Positions 8,792 through 19,965 of a stretch of 64,000 bases of DNA are shown one piece after another (position 1 is the first letter of the stretch; every line of letters starts with the position of its first letter). The stretch is from Reichenbachiella sp. (GTDB lineage Bacteria; Bacteroidota; Bacteroidia; Cytophagales; Cyclobacteriaceae). The translations under genes and the position numbers were made by a program. The stretch spans positions 2,900,001-2,964,000 of the forward strand of contig NZ_JAWPMM010000001.1 of assembly GCF_033344935.1 (NCBI RefSeq), in the 5' to 3' direction. A model generated the notes under the pieces. The model was not told the origin of the DNA. It was given only the letters and a program-made list of their open reading frames with translations, and did not search any database.

Positions 8792-9294
8792 TCATTACTG
8801 GTCCGGAGTGCACTGGAAAATCCACGCTCTCCAGACAGCTAAGTGAATACTTCGAACAACCTTGGTTACCCGAATATGCCAGGACATACCTCACTGAACT
8901 GAACCGTCCTTACAAAGACGGTGATTTATTAGAAATCGCCAAAGGGCAAATCAAAAAAGAAGATCAACTCCTATCTAATGGAAACTCGACAGTTTTCTTA
9001 GACACCAGTATGGAAGTATTAAAAGTATGGTCAGAGTGGAAATACAATACCTGCGATCCGTACATATTGGACAACTTCAAAACCAGAAAGGCAGATTTGT
9101 ATTTATTGCTTTCTCCTGATATGGCTTGGGAACACGATCCATTGAGAGAAAATCCTCATGACAGGAACGTGATTTTTGACATTTATAAAAATGAAATAGA
9201 AGGGCTCAAAAAGCCCTATGAAGTCATCTCAGGATTAGGATTGCTACGGACACGTCGAGCGATTAAAGCCATCAACAACCATCTCCACAAGTAA
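8758..9294 (+). CDS. NadR-type kinase-domain ATPase (AAA_28)
   Basis: 178 residues from the ATG at 8758; longer upstream frames run inside pnuC and carry no homology. A Walker A motif TGPECTGKST lies at residues 14-23, followed by LPEYARTYL and a hydrophobic VFLDTSMEVLKVWSEW. This matches the ribosylnicotinamide kinase domain of NadR, but the N-terminal nucleotidyltransferase domain of NadR is absent, so only the phosphorylation step can be expected. The start lies inside the end of the PnuC gene, so transporter and kinase are coupled: uptake followed by phosphate trapping. The substrate could be nicotinamide riboside or, given the thiamine genes next door, thiamine. Confidence 0.8.
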   Translation: MEKITKPTFKVIITGPECTGKSTLSRQLSEYFEQPWLPEYARTYLTELNRPYKDGDLLEIAKGQIKKEDQLLSNGNSTVFLDTSMEVLKVWSEWKYNTCDPYILDNFKTRKADLYLLLSPDMAWEHDPLRENPHDRNVIFDIYKNEIEGLKKPYEVISGLGLLRTRRAIKAINNHLHK

Positions 9295-9320
9295 AGTCTA
9301 CCAATTACGCAGCTTACTTC

Positions 9321-9352
9321 TTGCGTTTTACAAAACTATTCTCCTACCTTTG
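9321..9352 (+). promoter_or_regulatory. Promoter of the thiamine unit
   Basis: TTG at 9321-9323, 21 bp spacer and TACCTTTG at 9345-9352 (perfect TAnnTTTG). The predicted transcription start falls at about 9358, exactly where the riboswitch begins. Confidence 0.65.
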
Positions 9353-9357
9353 TTCTC

Positions 9358-9442
9358 ATAAGGGGTGCCTAAATGGATGAAACCTACAGGCTGAGATTAC
9401 ACCCATAGAACCTGATGCCGATAATGCGGTCGAAGGGAAAAA
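9358..9442 (+). ncRNA. TPP riboswitch (THI box)
   Basis: The conserved THI-box elements appear in order: AGGGGTGCC, then GGCTGAGATTACACCC (the CTGAGA pyrimidine-sensing loop and the closing strand that pairs with GGGGTG), then GAACCTGAT, GATAATGCGG and CGAAGGGA. Spacing is normal. It is immediately preceded by a promoter and lies 66 bp before the ATG of a TonB-dependent receptor. No terminator hairpin is obvious between the aptamer and the ATG, so control of translation initiation or of early elongation is likely. It should switch off the receptor and thi genes when thiamine pyrophosphate is high. Confidence 0.93.
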
Positions 9443-9507
9443 AGTGGTACGCTAAAGACAAAAGTGCCCTTAGCTTTTGTCAAGTATTAACTAAGAATCA
9501 TTTTGAG

Positions 9508-11751
9508 ATGAAAAATATATTATTATCCGCAGCGATGCTATGGAGCTTCACTGTATCTGCACAATCCAATGCTGTCCAAGATTCTATCAAGACCGTTGAT
9601 TTGAAAGAAATTGTGGTGTCATCTACCAGGGCGACGAGTAAAACACCAATGACTTTCAACGAAATCAAAAAGGAAGAAATTGAAGAAAACAACACGGGAA
9701 AAGACCTTCCCTATCTTTTAGAAAACACACCTTCGGCAGTTACTACGTCAGATGCAGGAGCTGGTGTAGGTTATACAGGAATCAGAATTCGTGGTAGCGA
9801 TGCAGCCAGAGTAAATGTAACGCTCAATGGCATCCCCTATAATGATCCAGAATCTCAAGGCGTATTTTGGGTGAACCTTCCAGACTTTGCTTCTTCGGTG
9901 TCTTCCATCCAAGTGCAGCGAGGATTAGGTACCTCTACCAACGGTGCTGGGGCATTTGGTGCATCTGTCAACATCGAAACCAATGGGTTGAATAAAGACC
10001 CATATGTTACTTTAGACAATGCTTATGGCTCTTTCAATACTCGGAAACATACAGCAATGATTGGGACAGGACTGATTGCCAACAAGTTTGCTTTTGACGG
10101 GCGTTTGTCGCAAATCACCTCTGACGGTTATGTCGACAGAGCCACCTCTGATTTGAAATCCTACTTCTTTTCAGGAGGATATTATGGCAAGAAATCCTTA
10201 GTCAAATTCAACATTTTCTCTGGTCATGAAACAACCTATCAAGCATGGTACGGCGTACCCGAATCTAGAATAAATGATGATGTAGATGGAATGAATGCAT
10301 ATGCCGATCGTAACGGACTGAGTGATGCAGATCGAGCCAACTTGCTCAACTCTGGTAGAACCTACAATCAATACACCTATGACAATGAGGTAGATGACTA
10401 TGAACAAACACATTATCAATTGATATCTGCTTTTGACTTAGCTGAATCGTTGACATTGAATGTGGCACTTTTTTTAATTCATGGAGAAGGTTATTTTGAG
10501 CAATACAAAGCAGATAGGGATTTGGCTGACTATGGATTAAATGACATTACCATTGGCTCTGAAATCATAACGAGTACTGACTTGATCCAACGTCGTTGGT
10601 TGAACAACAACTTTTATGGGACTACATTCTCACTTGATTATCAGCCAAGCAATAGTTTCAAATTCACATTGGGTGGTGCCTGGAACGAATACGATGGTGA
10701 TCACTACGGACAGGTAATATGGGCTGAGTATGCTAGCAATGGCGCTATACGTCACCCCTATTATTTCAACAACAGTCTGAAAAGAGATTTCAATATTTTT
10801 GGAAAGGCGATTTACGACCTATCAGATCAGTTGTCTCTTTTCGGTGATCTACAATATCGAACTGTCGATTACACCATGGAAGGTGATGACAATGATGGTC
10901 AGACCATTGACCAGTCTCATAATTACAATTTCTTCAATCCTAAATTTGGAGTCAAATTCCAACTCAACGACCAGTCAAGTGCCTACGCTTCTGTGGCTAT
11001 GGGTAGCAAAGAGCCAGTGAGATCAGACTTCACTGACAATGTAGCTGGTACCATTCCAGAAGCAGAAAAATTAACCGATATAGAGGTTGGATATAGCCGA
11101 ACTACCAGCAACTACTCATTCCAAGCCAACTTCTATTGGATGGATTACACGGATCAATTGGTTTTAACTGGTGAGTTGAATGATGTAGGGTCATCTCTTC
11201 GAGCCAATGTAGACAAAAGCTATAGAGCTGGAATCGAAATGCAGGTCGGTTATCAACTGACTGAAGAATTGAAAATTAACGCTAATGCCACTTTCAGTAA
11301 AAACAAGATTGAAAGCTATGATGAGACGATATACAATTATGGCTTAGGTTGGGACGAATACAATGCAGATGTAATCTCTTATGGAGAAACAGACATCGCC
11401 TTTTCTCCAAATGTTGTAGCGGGTGGAAATATTGACTACTCGCCGGTAAAAGGCTTGAATTTGAGATGGGTACACAAGTATGTAGGTGAGCAATTCTTAG
11501 ACAACACCTCAAGCGACACACGTAAGTTGGATGCCTATTACATCAGTGATGCCATAGGTACCTATACTTTCACTGGAAATAGTTTTAAAGCGATCAGTCT
11601 AAAATTCGCGGTTTACAACATCTTCAATAAAATGTATTCTGCCAATGGATATACTTGGGGTTACCGAGGCGGTGGTGAAGAAATCAGAGAAAATTTTTAC
11701 TACCCACAAGCTGGTACCAATTTCATGATCGGGTTGAATATCAAACTATGA
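9508..11751 (+). CDS. TonB-dependent receptor, predicted thiamine uptake
   Basis: 747 residues from the ATG at 9508; the frame extends further upstream, but that would run into the riboswitch. Signal peptide about 1-19 (WSFTVSAQ). The plug domain (about 30-160) has EIVVSSTRA, LPYLLENTPSAV, GYTGIRIRGSDAARVNVTLN and VQRGLGTSTNGAGAFGASVN. A long beta-barrel follows and ends with an aromatic terminus (TNFMIGLNIKL). There is no SusC-type carboxypeptidase-like extension. The position behind a TPP riboswitch and 4-bp overlap with thiS make it the outer-membrane importer for thiamine or a precursor, as in the thiamine-regulated receptors of Bacteroides. Substrate is inferred from context. Confidence 0.9.
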   Translation: MKNILLSAAMLWSFTVSAQSNAVQDSIKTVDLKEIVVSSTRATSKTPMTFNEIKKEEIEENNTGKDLPYLLENTPSAVTTSDAGAGVGYTGIRIRGSDAARVNVTLNGIPYNDPESQGVFWVNLPDFASSVSSIQVQRGLGTSTNGAGAFGASVNIETNGLNKDPYVTLDNAYGSFNTRKHTAMIGTGLIANKFAFDGRLSQITSDGYVDRATSDLKSYFFSGGYYGKKSLVKFNIFSGHETTYQAWYGVPESRINDDVDGMNAYADRNGLSDADRANLLNSGRTYNQYTYDNEVDDYEQTHYQLISAFDLAESLTLNVALFLIHGEGYFEQYKADRDLADYGLNDITIGSEIITSTDLIQRRWLNNNFYGTTFSLDYQPSNSFKFTLGGAWNEYDGDHYGQVIWAEYASNGAIRHPYYFNNSLKRDFNIFGKAIYDLSDQLSLFGDLQYRTVDYTMEGDDNDGQTIDQSHNYNFFNPKFGVKFQLNDQSSAYASVAMGSKEPVRSDFTDNVAGTIPEAEKLTDIEVGYSRTTSNYSFQANFYWMDYTDQLVLTGELNDVGSSLRANVDKSYRAGIEMQVGYQLTEELKINANATFSKNKIESYDETIYNYGLGWDEYNADVISYGETDIAFSPNVVAGGNIDYSPVKGLNLRWVHKYVGEQFLDNTSSDTRKLDAYYISDAIGTYTFTGNSFKAISLKFAVYNIFNKMYSANGYTWGYRGGGEEIRENFYYPQAGTNFMIGLNIKL

Positions 11752-11954
11752 CCATCAAGTTAAATGACGTGACTTACGAAGTGGATAAAGAAAAAAGCCA
11801 CCTCATCACTCTAATGAAAGCCAATAATCTGTTCCACGAAAGTGGAATAGCCGTGGCTATCAATGAAGAAATCATACCCAGGCAAACCTGGGAACAATAC
11901 GAAGTACAAGACAACGACAATATTCTAATAATCACCGCCACTCAGGGCGGATAA
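11748..11954 (+). CDS. thiS: Sulfur carrier protein ThiS
   Basis: 68 residues, beta-grasp fold, ending in the required Gly-Gly (ITATQGG) that is adenylated and thiocarboxylated to donate sulfur for the thiazole. The ATG overlaps the receptor stop (ATGA at 11748-11751). Conserved IAVAINEEIIPRQTW is typical of ThiS. The activating enzyme ThiF/MoeB is not encoded in this operon. Confidence 0.95.
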   Translation: MTIKLNDVTYEVDKEKSHLITLMKANNLFHESGIAVAINEEIIPRQTWEQYEVQDNDNILIITATQGG

Positions 11955-11957
11955 TAA

Positions 11958-13835
<1,878 letters not shown>

Positions 13836-13839
13836 GATT

Positions 13840-14412
13840 TTGAAAACAATTGTCATTACACCGGAAGTCAAAGTAGAAGGCGAGCTTGAAACCTGTAACC
13901 TCTTGTTGCAAAGTGACATAGAACGTTTTCATGTAAGAAAACCTGCTGCAACAAAAGATCAAATCAGGGCTTATATTGAATCCTTGGATTCTAACTACTA
14001 TCATAAAATAAGTCTACATAGTCATCATGAATTAGTAGATGAATTTGGATTAGGTGGCAAGCATTACAGAAGTGACTATCAAGCCAATGGCGCTCAAAGT
14101 CAGTCTAAATCCTTTCATCATTGGGATGAAATTGAGATGGAGAAAGCTTCGCTTTCCTATGGTTTTTTGAGTCCCATTTTCGAGAGTATTTCAAAGTCAC
14201 AATACAAGGCCAATTTCAATCACAATCGATTGAATGAAGCTCTATCTACTTTCAAAAAATTCCCTATCTACGCTTTAGGCGGAATTGACATCAAGAAGAT
14301 GAAACAGATTCAGGAAATGAACTTTGAAGGAGTGGCACTTTTGGGAACCATTTGGATGGAAAATTCAGTCCAAAGGAGAATTGATAAAGCAATAGATATA
14401 ATCAATGCCTGA
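13840..14412 (+). CDS. TenI/ThiE-like protein (possible thiazole tautomerase)
   Basis: 190 residues. The only reasonable start is TTG at 13840, 4 bp after the thiC stop. It has the TIM-barrel pattern of the ThiE/TenI superfamily: FHVRKPAATKDQIRAYI, ISLHSHHELVDEFGLGGKHY and, near the C-terminus, YALGGIDIKKMKQIQEMNFEGVALLG. The ThiE pyrophosphate-binding and HMP-PP motifs seen in the second copy (HLGQHDMD and GPFKFTTTK at 15148-15807) are not preserved here. That suggests a TenI-type thiazole tautomerase or a regulatory paralogue, not a second thiamine phosphate synthase. Its place between thiC and thiD supports a thiamine role. Confidence 0.75.
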   Translation: MKTIVITPEVKVEGELETCNLLLQSDIERFHVRKPAATKDQIRAYIESLDSNYYHKISLHSHHELVDEFGLGGKHYRSDYQANGAQSQSKSFHHWDEIEMEKASLSYGFLSPIFESISKSQYKANFNHNRLNEALSTFKKFPIYALGGIDIKKMKQIQEMNFEGVALLGTIWMENSVQRRIDKAIDIINA

Positions 14413-15151
14413 CAATCCATCCATCGTATTGAGCATAGCCGGGTTCGACCCATGCGGTGGTGCCGGCATTCTTGCCGACATTCAAACCTTACAACAATGC
14501 AAGGTGCAAGGGATGGCTGTGCAAACTGCACTAACCGCTCAAAATGAAGACGAAGTAACAAAAGTACATTGGCATAGCTGGGAGGATATTCGGATTCAAT
14601 TGGACACACTTTTTGCTAAGTACAGCTTTGATGTGGCCAAGATTGGTATCATTGAAAACCTGGAGAATTTGTGTTCTATTATAGCACACCTTCGGGCTCA
14701 TAACCCGACGATCTCAATCATTTGGGATCCAATTTTAAGATCCTCATCTGGGTTTGATTTTTTAAGAGGATTAAATCCTAATGAATTAGCTGAGGTGCTC
14801 AAACAAGTGTCATTGATTACCCCTAACCTACCTGAGTACGAATTATTAAAGTCTGCTTTGGGTGACCAAGCCTTCAGTACCAATATACTGCTCAAAGGTG
14901 GGCATGCCGAGGGAGACGATACGTCAGACAAATTGATAGACCAAGAGGGAAATGAAACCATCATTGCAGGTCAGCGCGTGAAAGGTAAAACCAAACACGG
15001 CACAGGCTGCGTCTTATCTTCAGCCATTGCTGCAGGCCTAGCGAAGGGGATGAAATTAAAAACTGCTTGTACCTTTGCAAAAAGGTACGTTGAAGGCTAC
15101 TTAAAAAGTGGCGTCAACCAATTAGGAGCACATTATAATATTGAGATATGA
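14405..15151 (+). CDS. thiD: HMP/HMP-phosphate kinase ThiD
   Basis: 248 residues of the ribokinase fold. It phosphorylates hydroxymethylpyrimidine and its monophosphate to HMP-PP, the pyrimidine half of thiamine. Seen: SIAGFDPCGGAGILADIQT near the N-terminus, IWDPILRSSSG, LLKGGHAEG and the anion hole GTGCVLSSAIAAGLAKG with the catalytic Asp position replaced by Cys in GTGC. That is the usual GTGC variant of ThiD. Overlaps the TenI-like gene by 8 bp and thiE by 4 bp. Confidence 0.95.
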   Translation: MPDNPSIVLSIAGFDPCGGAGILADIQTLQQCKVQGMAVQTALTAQNEDEVTKVHWHSWEDIRIQLDTLFAKYSFDVAKIGIIENLENLCSIIAHLRAHNPTISIIWDPILRSSSGFDFLRGLNPNELAEVLKQVSLITPNLPEYELLKSALGDQAFSTNILLKGGHAEGDDTSDKLIDQEGNETIIAGQRVKGKTKHGTGCVLSSAIAAGLAKGMKLKTACTFAKRYVEGYLKSGVNQLGAHYNIEI

Positions 15152-15807
15152 TAAGTAGACTGCACTACATTTCACAGGAGACCGACGACAAAAGTCACAT
15201 CGAAAATATCAAAGAAGCCTGCCAGGCAGGCATTGACTGGGTTCAACTGAGAGTGAAGGATCGCGAACTGGATGAAATTGAAGAAATGGCCTTTGAGGCC
15301 AAAACCATTTGTAAAAAATATGGCGCCAAATTGATTTTGAATGATCATGTAGAAATAGCAAAAGCAGTAAGAGCCAACGGCGTACATCTCGGACAACACG
15401 ATATGGATCCAGTGGAAGCCAGAGCCATATTGGGTGACAAACCCTATATAGGAGGCACGGCTAATACCTGGGAGCAAGTGGAATTGCTCTACGAATCCAA
15501 AGTAGTGGACTATATAGGCCTAGGCCCATTCAAATTCACGACTACCAAAGAAAACCTCAGCCCAGAATTGGGCATCAGAGGGTATTCCAACATCCTGAAC
15601 AACATGATCATTCAGGAAATTGACGTGCCCATTATCGCCATTGGTGGTATAGAAATGGAAGATATCTTTGATCTACAAATGACTGGCTGCCACGGCATTG
15701 CGGTAGCCTCATTGATCAACAATTCTTTCGACAAAAAAGAAACAATAGAAGAAATTAAATTACTCCTTCCAGATGGAACATTTGACGATAGCGGGGAAGA
15801 CTTTTAA
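15148..15807 (+). CDS. thiE: Thiamine phosphate synthase ThiE
   Basis: 219 residues. It joins HMP-PP and thiazole phosphate to thiamine phosphate. Seen: [12 protein letters not shown] (substrate barrel start), [44 protein letters not shown] and [14 protein letters not shown], matching family order. The start ATGA overlaps the thiD stop. The C-terminus overlaps thiG by 35 bp. Confidence 0.95.
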   Translation: MISRLHYISQETDDKSHIENIKEACQAGIDWVQLRVKDRELDEIEEMAFEAKTICKKYGAKLILNDHVEIAKAVRANGVHLGQHDMDPVEARAILGDKPYIGGTANTWEQVELLYESKVVDYIGLGPFKFTTTKENLSPELGIRGYSNILNNMIIQEIDVPIIAIGGIEMEDIFDLQMTGCHGIAVASLINNSFDKKETIEEIKLLLPDGTFDDSGEDF

Positions 15808-16543
15808 GTCACGCTTGTTTACAGGTACGGGCAAATTCAAGAGCAATGTAGATATGAAAGAAGCTCTGGAGGCTTCCGAGTCTGAATTGGTCACAGTCGC
15901 ACTCAAACGAGTGGATGTGAAAGACCAAAACGATCAGATCATCAAACACTTATCTCATGAACGTATTAACCTTTTGCCAAATACGTCTGGTGTTCGAAAT
16001 GCCAAGGAAGCAGTGTTTGCGGCCGAACTGGCCAGAGAAGCTTTGGAAACCAACTGGGTCAAATTAGAAATCCACCCAGACCCAAAGTACCTCATGCCCG
16101 ATCCCATCGAAACATTGAAGGCTACGGAGGAATTGGCAAAAAAAGGATTTGTGGTGATGCCTTATATCCATGCCGACCCTGTACTTTGCAAGAGACTCGA
16201 AGACGCTGGCACGTCTGCCGTCATGCCATTAGGGTCTCCTATTGGAAGCAACAAAGGATTGAAAACCATTGATTTTCTGGAAATTATCATAGAGCAAGCT
16301 AAAGTTCCTGTTGTGGTGGATGCTGGCATAGGTGCACCGTCCGATGCAGCCAAAGCCATGGAACTCGGTGCTGATGCTTGTTTGGTCAATACGGCCATTG
16401 CAGTATCACCAAACCCTACTCAAATGGCCATTGCTTTTAAAATCGCCATCGAAGCCGGACGCATGGCTTTTGAAGCCAAACTAGCCAAGCCGGTGAAAAA
16501 TGCTGTGGCCAGCAGCCCTTTAACCGCTTTCCTTGATGCCTAA
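15773..16543 (+). CDS. thiG: Thiazole synthase ThiG
   Basis: 256 residues, (beta/alpha)8 barrel. It forms the thiazole ring from deoxyxylulose phosphate, ThiS thiocarboxylate and dehydroglycine. Seen: [49 protein letters not shown] (contains the Schiff-base region), [13 protein letters not shown] and [19 protein letters not shown]. The N-terminus lies inside the end of thiE (35-bp overlap), implying coupled translation. Confidence 0.97.
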   Translation: MEHLTIAGKTFKSRLFTGTGKFKSNVDMKEALEASESELVTVALKRVDVKDQNDQIIKHLSHERINLLPNTSGVRNAKEAVFAAELAREALETNWVKLEIHPDPKYLMPDPIETLKATEELAKKGFVVMPYIHADPVLCKRLEDAGTSAVMPLGSPIGSNKGLKTIDFLEIIIEQAKVPVVVDAGIGAPSDAAKAMELGADACLVNTAIAVSPNPTQMAIAFKIAIEAGRMAFEAKLAKPVKNAVASSPLTAFLDA

Positions 16544-17657
16544 CTTCAAAGATCTTTTTGAGCAATACAGTTGGGATGAAGTAAAGGCTTCTATCTATGC
16601 AAAAACTGCAGTAGATGTAGAGGTAGCATTAAACAATCCAGACCGTTCATTGGAAGATTTCAAGGCCTTGATCTCCCCTGCCGCTGCTCAGTATCTAGAG
16701 CAAATGGCTCAAAAAAGTCATGAGTTGACTTTGCAGCGATTTGGCAATACCATGCAGCTCTTTGCTCCCATGTATCTGTCCAACGAATGCCAAAACATTT
16801 GCACCTACTGTGGTTTTAGTCTGGATAATAAAATCAAACGAAAAACACTCAACGATATTGAAATAGCTCGTGAGGTACAAGCCATCAAAAAGTTGGGGTT
16901 TGACCATGTGTTATTAGTCACTGGCGAAGCCAATCAAACGGTGGGTGTCGAATACCTTGAACACGCCATTAGAAAAATCCGACCACATTTTGCTAATGTG
17001 AGTATGGAAGTTCAACCCTTGGATCAGGCTGATTACGAGCGATTGATCCCTTCTGGTTTACATGCAGTTTTAGTTTATCAAGAAACTTATCACGAAGCTG
17101 ATTACAAAAAGCATCACCCAAAAGGCAAGAAATCTAATTTTCAATATCGATTGGATACTCCAGACAGATTGGGAAAAGCCGGTATTCACAAAATGGGGTT
17201 AGGCACCTTGATCGGTTTGGAAGACTGGCGAGTGGATAGCTTTTTCACAGCCCTTCACCTGGACTACTTGGAGCGAACCTATTGGCAAACGAAGTATTCA
17301 CTCTCCTTCCCGAGGCTACGTCCCTTTTCCGGAGGCTTAGAGCCAAAAGTAGCCATGAACGATCGTGAATTGGTCCAATTGATTTGTGCTTATCGATTGT
17401 TTAATCAAGAGGTTGAGTTGTCGCTATCTACACGGGAAACCCACACTTTCAGAAATCATGTGATCAAATTGGGCATCACAACCATGAGCGCAGGATCCAA
17501 GACAAACCCTGGAGGATATGAAGTAGAGCCACAATCACTTGAGCAATTCGAAATTTCAGACGAACGTTCACCTAAACAAATCATGGAGATGCTACAGGCT
17601 AATGGTTACGAGCCGGTATGGAAGGATTGGGATGTAGCACTTGAGATTAAAGCATAA
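16536..17657 (+). CDS. thiH: 2-iminoacetate synthase ThiH
   Basis: 373 residues from the ATG at 16536; a TTG three bases upstream is a less likely start. It is a radical SAM tyrosine lyase that makes dehydroglycine for ThiG. The CX3CX2C cluster motif is seen in [13 protein letters not shown] (about residues 85-97), followed by [25 protein letters not shown] and [11 protein letters not shown]. Overlaps thiG by 8 bp and closes the operon. The use of ThiH instead of ThiO fits an organism able to live with low oxygen. Confidence 0.96.
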   Translation: MPNFKDLFEQYSWDEVKASIYAKTAVDVEVALNNPDRSLEDFKALISPAAAQYLEQMAQKSHELTLQRFGNTMQLFAPMYLSNECQNICTYCGFSLDNKIKRKTLNDIEIAREVQAIKKLGFDHVLLVTGEANQTVGVEYLEHAIRKIRPHFANVSMEVQPLDQADYERLIPSGLHAVLVYQETYHEADYKKHHPKGKKSNFQYRLDTPDRLGKAGIHKMGLGTLIGLEDWRVDSFFTALHLDYLERTYWQTKYSLSFPRLRPFSGGLEPKVAMNDRELVQLICAYRLFNQEVELSLSTRETHTFRNHVIKLGITTMSAGSKTNPGGYEVEPQSLEQFEISDERSPKQIMEMLQANGYEPVWKDWDVALEIKA

Positions 17658-17680
17658 AAAAAGCGGCCTTTGTCGCTTCC
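17656..17680 (-). terminator. Terminator for the 105-aa secreted protein gene
   Basis: GAAGCG-loop-CGCTT hairpin followed on the minus strand by a T7 run (A run at 17656-17662). Short stem; also within the 3' end of thiH on the other strand. Confidence 0.5.
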
Positions 17681-17682
17681 AT

Positions 17683-18000
17683 TTATTTTTTCTTTGTCTT
17701 CTTCAATTCTGTGACTTCATTTTCAGAAAGTGCTCTGATGTACTTTTCATGAACCTGACCTTCTCTCCCACTGTGCCACTGACGCACCCAGTACTTTTTC
17801 TTAGAAATATGTCCATGTACCACTGCCTCTACTTGCGAACCATCTTTCATGGTTACCATGACATGCTGATGCACATGATACGCCTTAGGCTTTTTTGATT
17901 CTTTGGTATACTTGGGCTTTTTACTCTTTTGTGCCACTCCTTGGTGAGAAGCAAATAAGGCGAGCGCCAATACCATTAATAGTAATTTTATTGTCTTCAT
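17683..18000 (-). CDS. Small basic secreted protein, 105 aa
   Basis: Signal peptide (LLLMVLALALFASHQGVAQ, about 1-24), then a very basic Lys/Pro stretch (KSKKPKYTKESKKPKAY), then a beta-rich core with VHQHVMVTMKDGSQVEAVVHGHIS and RQWHSGREGQVHEKYI, and a Lys-rich end. The repeated His residues and GS turns suggest an SH3-like or small beta-barrel fold, perhaps binding nucleic acid or polysaccharide outside the cell; no family recognised. It converges on thiH and is read from its own promoter. Confidence 0.65.
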   Translation of the reverse strand: MKTIKLLLMVLALALFASHQGVAQKSKKPKYTKESKKPKAYHVHQHVMVTMKDGSQVEAVVHGHISKKKYWVRQWHSGREGQVHEKYIRALSENEVTELKKTKKK

Positions 18001-18114
18001 AGCAAATTGATTTTGTCACATCAAATCTAAACATACCTTACGAAAAATTATAACCCATGAATCATGGATTATAATTTTAATGAAGATTGAAATTTTTAAA
18101 TTATTGCTCGGCAA

Positions 18115-18148
18115 TTTGTGAGGAAATTATTCACTGATTGCTATCTTG
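18115..18148 (+). promoter_or_regulatory. Promoter of dnaX
   Basis: TTTG at 18115-18118, 22 bp spacer and TATCTTGC at 18141-18148, one base off TAnnTTTG. It ends five bases before the ATG at 18154, again predicting an almost leaderless mRNA. Confidence 0.5.
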
Positions 18149-18153
18149 CGCCC

Positions 18154-19826
18154 ATGGAAAATTTTGTAGTATCGGCACGTAAGTACAGACCGCTCGGCTT
18201 TGCCGAAGTAGTAGGTCAAAGCCATATTACAACCACATTGAAGAATGCCATCGACAACAACCACTTGGCGCAAGCCTTGCTGTTTTGTGGGCCACGTGGA
18301 GTTGGAAAAACCACCTGTGCGAGGATTCTGGCCAGAATGGTCAATAAGTTTGATGATCAGGGCAATGCCGAATCCGCCAATGCCTTGAATATCTATGAGC
18401 TTGATGCTGCTTCCAACAACTCTGTTGAGGATATCAGAAATCTGATTGATCAGGTTCGCTACCCACCTCAACAAGGCACTCATAAAGTCTATATTATAGA
18501 TGAGGTTCACATGCTCTCGAATCAGGCCTTCAATGCTTTTTTGAAGACTTTAGAGGAACCTCCTGCTTATGCCATTTTTATTCTGGCTACTACAGAGAAG
18601 CACAAGGTCATTCCTACCATTCTTTCCAGATGTCAGATCTTTGATTTCAATAGAATTGAAATTGATGACATCACTTATCAGCTAAAGAAAATTGCTGAAA
18701 AAGAAAACATTGACTGTGAAGAGGAAGCACTTCACTTGATTGCACAAAAGGCTGATGGAGCACTCAGAGATGCACTATCTATTTTTGACTTGATTGTTAC
18801 TTTTTCTTCGGGAGATAAGGTGACCTATCAGGATACGATCAAAAACCTTCACATCCTTGACTACGATTACTTTTTCAAGTTGACAGATATGTTGGATCAA
18901 GGCAATGTCTCTGAAGCCTTATTGACCTACGATGAGATTTTGAAAAATGGATTCGATGGACATAACTTCTTGATAGGCATGTCTGAGCATTTTAGAAACT
19001 TGATGGTATGTAAAGACCCGGAAACCGTCAAACTCCTCAATGTTTCTAAAAACATTCAGGAAAAGTATCTGACTCAGGCAAAAGCCATTTCGCTTTCTTT
19101 CTTAATGTCAGGATTGAATATTTTGAATTTGGCGGACTTGAATTTCAAATCCAGCAAAAATCAGCGGCTTCATGTGGAGCTAGCCTTAATGAAACTTGGC
19201 TACTTGGACCAAGCCTTTAAATTGTCAGCCGGTGCACCAGCTGATCTAAAAAAAAAAGTGACGGCGTAGCAGTTAGCAGCTCTTCTAGTTCTGATACTAC
19301 TACCCCAACCACTTCATCTTCCGCTCAGGATAAACCAAAGCCTGTACCGCTAAAATCTGTTTCTGCTCCGGTTCAAAAAACGCCAAGCCTCAAGAGCATA
19401 TTCAACAAGAAAGAAGAACCAAAAGAAACTACAGAAGAGGTAAAAGAAACCAATACTGAAGAGCTACTTACTCCGATTACATCAGAAGGTGTAAGAACAA
19501 AATTAGACCAATACATTTCAGAGAAGAAGGTATCTAATACTGTCAAAATCATCCTATCCAAACCAATTAAGGTAGTGGATAGCCAAATCCAACTGACTAT
19601 TACCAACTCGGTAGAGATTGCGATGATTGAAAATGTCGAAGTAGAATTGTTAGGTTTCCTGCGCAGTGAGCTTAGAAATACTTCGATTGCTTTTAATTAT
19701 CAAATCTCTGAAGATACTGAAGAACGACGCCCATATACCGCCGAAGAGAAGTTCAAAGCCATGGCGAAGAAAAACCCAGCTTTATTGAAGCTAGCGGATG
19801 AGTTTGGACTGGATACGGATCATTGA
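18154..19826 (+). CDS. dnaX: DNA polymerase III tau (and gamma) subunit, with -1 frameshift at A10
   Basis: Start ATG at 18154 (MENFVVSARKYRP). The zero frame stops at 19267-19269, giving a 372-residue gamma-like clamp loader ATPase: Walker A GPRGVGKTTCA, Walker B IIDEVHMLSN, sensor LEEPPAYAIFILATTEKHK and an SRCQIF motif. The usual Zn-binding Cys cluster after Walker A is missing. At 19248-19257 lies a run of ten A just before the stop. Shifting by -1 there continues to 19826 and adds about 185 residues: a Ser/Thr/Pro/Lys linker, then a C-terminal domain ending KNPALLKLADEFGLDTDH, as expected for tau. Transcriptional or ribosomal slippage is likely; a homopolymer sequencing error is the alternative. 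Confidence 0.85.
19248..19257 (+). promoter_or_regulatory. Slippery A10 run of dnaX
   Basis: Ten consecutive A, in frame CTA AAA AAA AAA GTG. The stop TAG of the gamma frame follows 10 bases later. No strong downstream stem or upstream Shine-Dalgarno enhancer is visible, so RNA polymerase slippage, as in Thermus dnaX, is more plausible than the E. coli type of ribosomal shift. Confidence 0.7.
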
Positions 19827-19836
19827 TTCAAGTCTC

Positions 19837-19933
19837 AGGTTCGTGAGGACACGAACCAGGGCCTACATGCTCAGGCTCGTGGAGACAAGAGCAAAGGCGT
19901 ACTTTCATGCCCATGCTCGTGTGCTCACGAGCG
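19837..19933. repeat. REP-like triple-hairpin array, copy 1
   Basis: Three hairpins of the form GGCTCGTG-4 nt-CACGAGCC: 19838-19857 (perfect, GGTTCGTG variant), 19875-19892 (one mismatch) and 19915-19932 (perfect). The spacers contain GGCCTACATGCTCA and GGCGTACTTTCATGCCCA. The same arrangement recurs on the other side of the RAYT gene. Confidence 0.85.
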
Positions 19934-19965
19934 ACCCAATGAATGGAATTGATTAATTTTCTATC

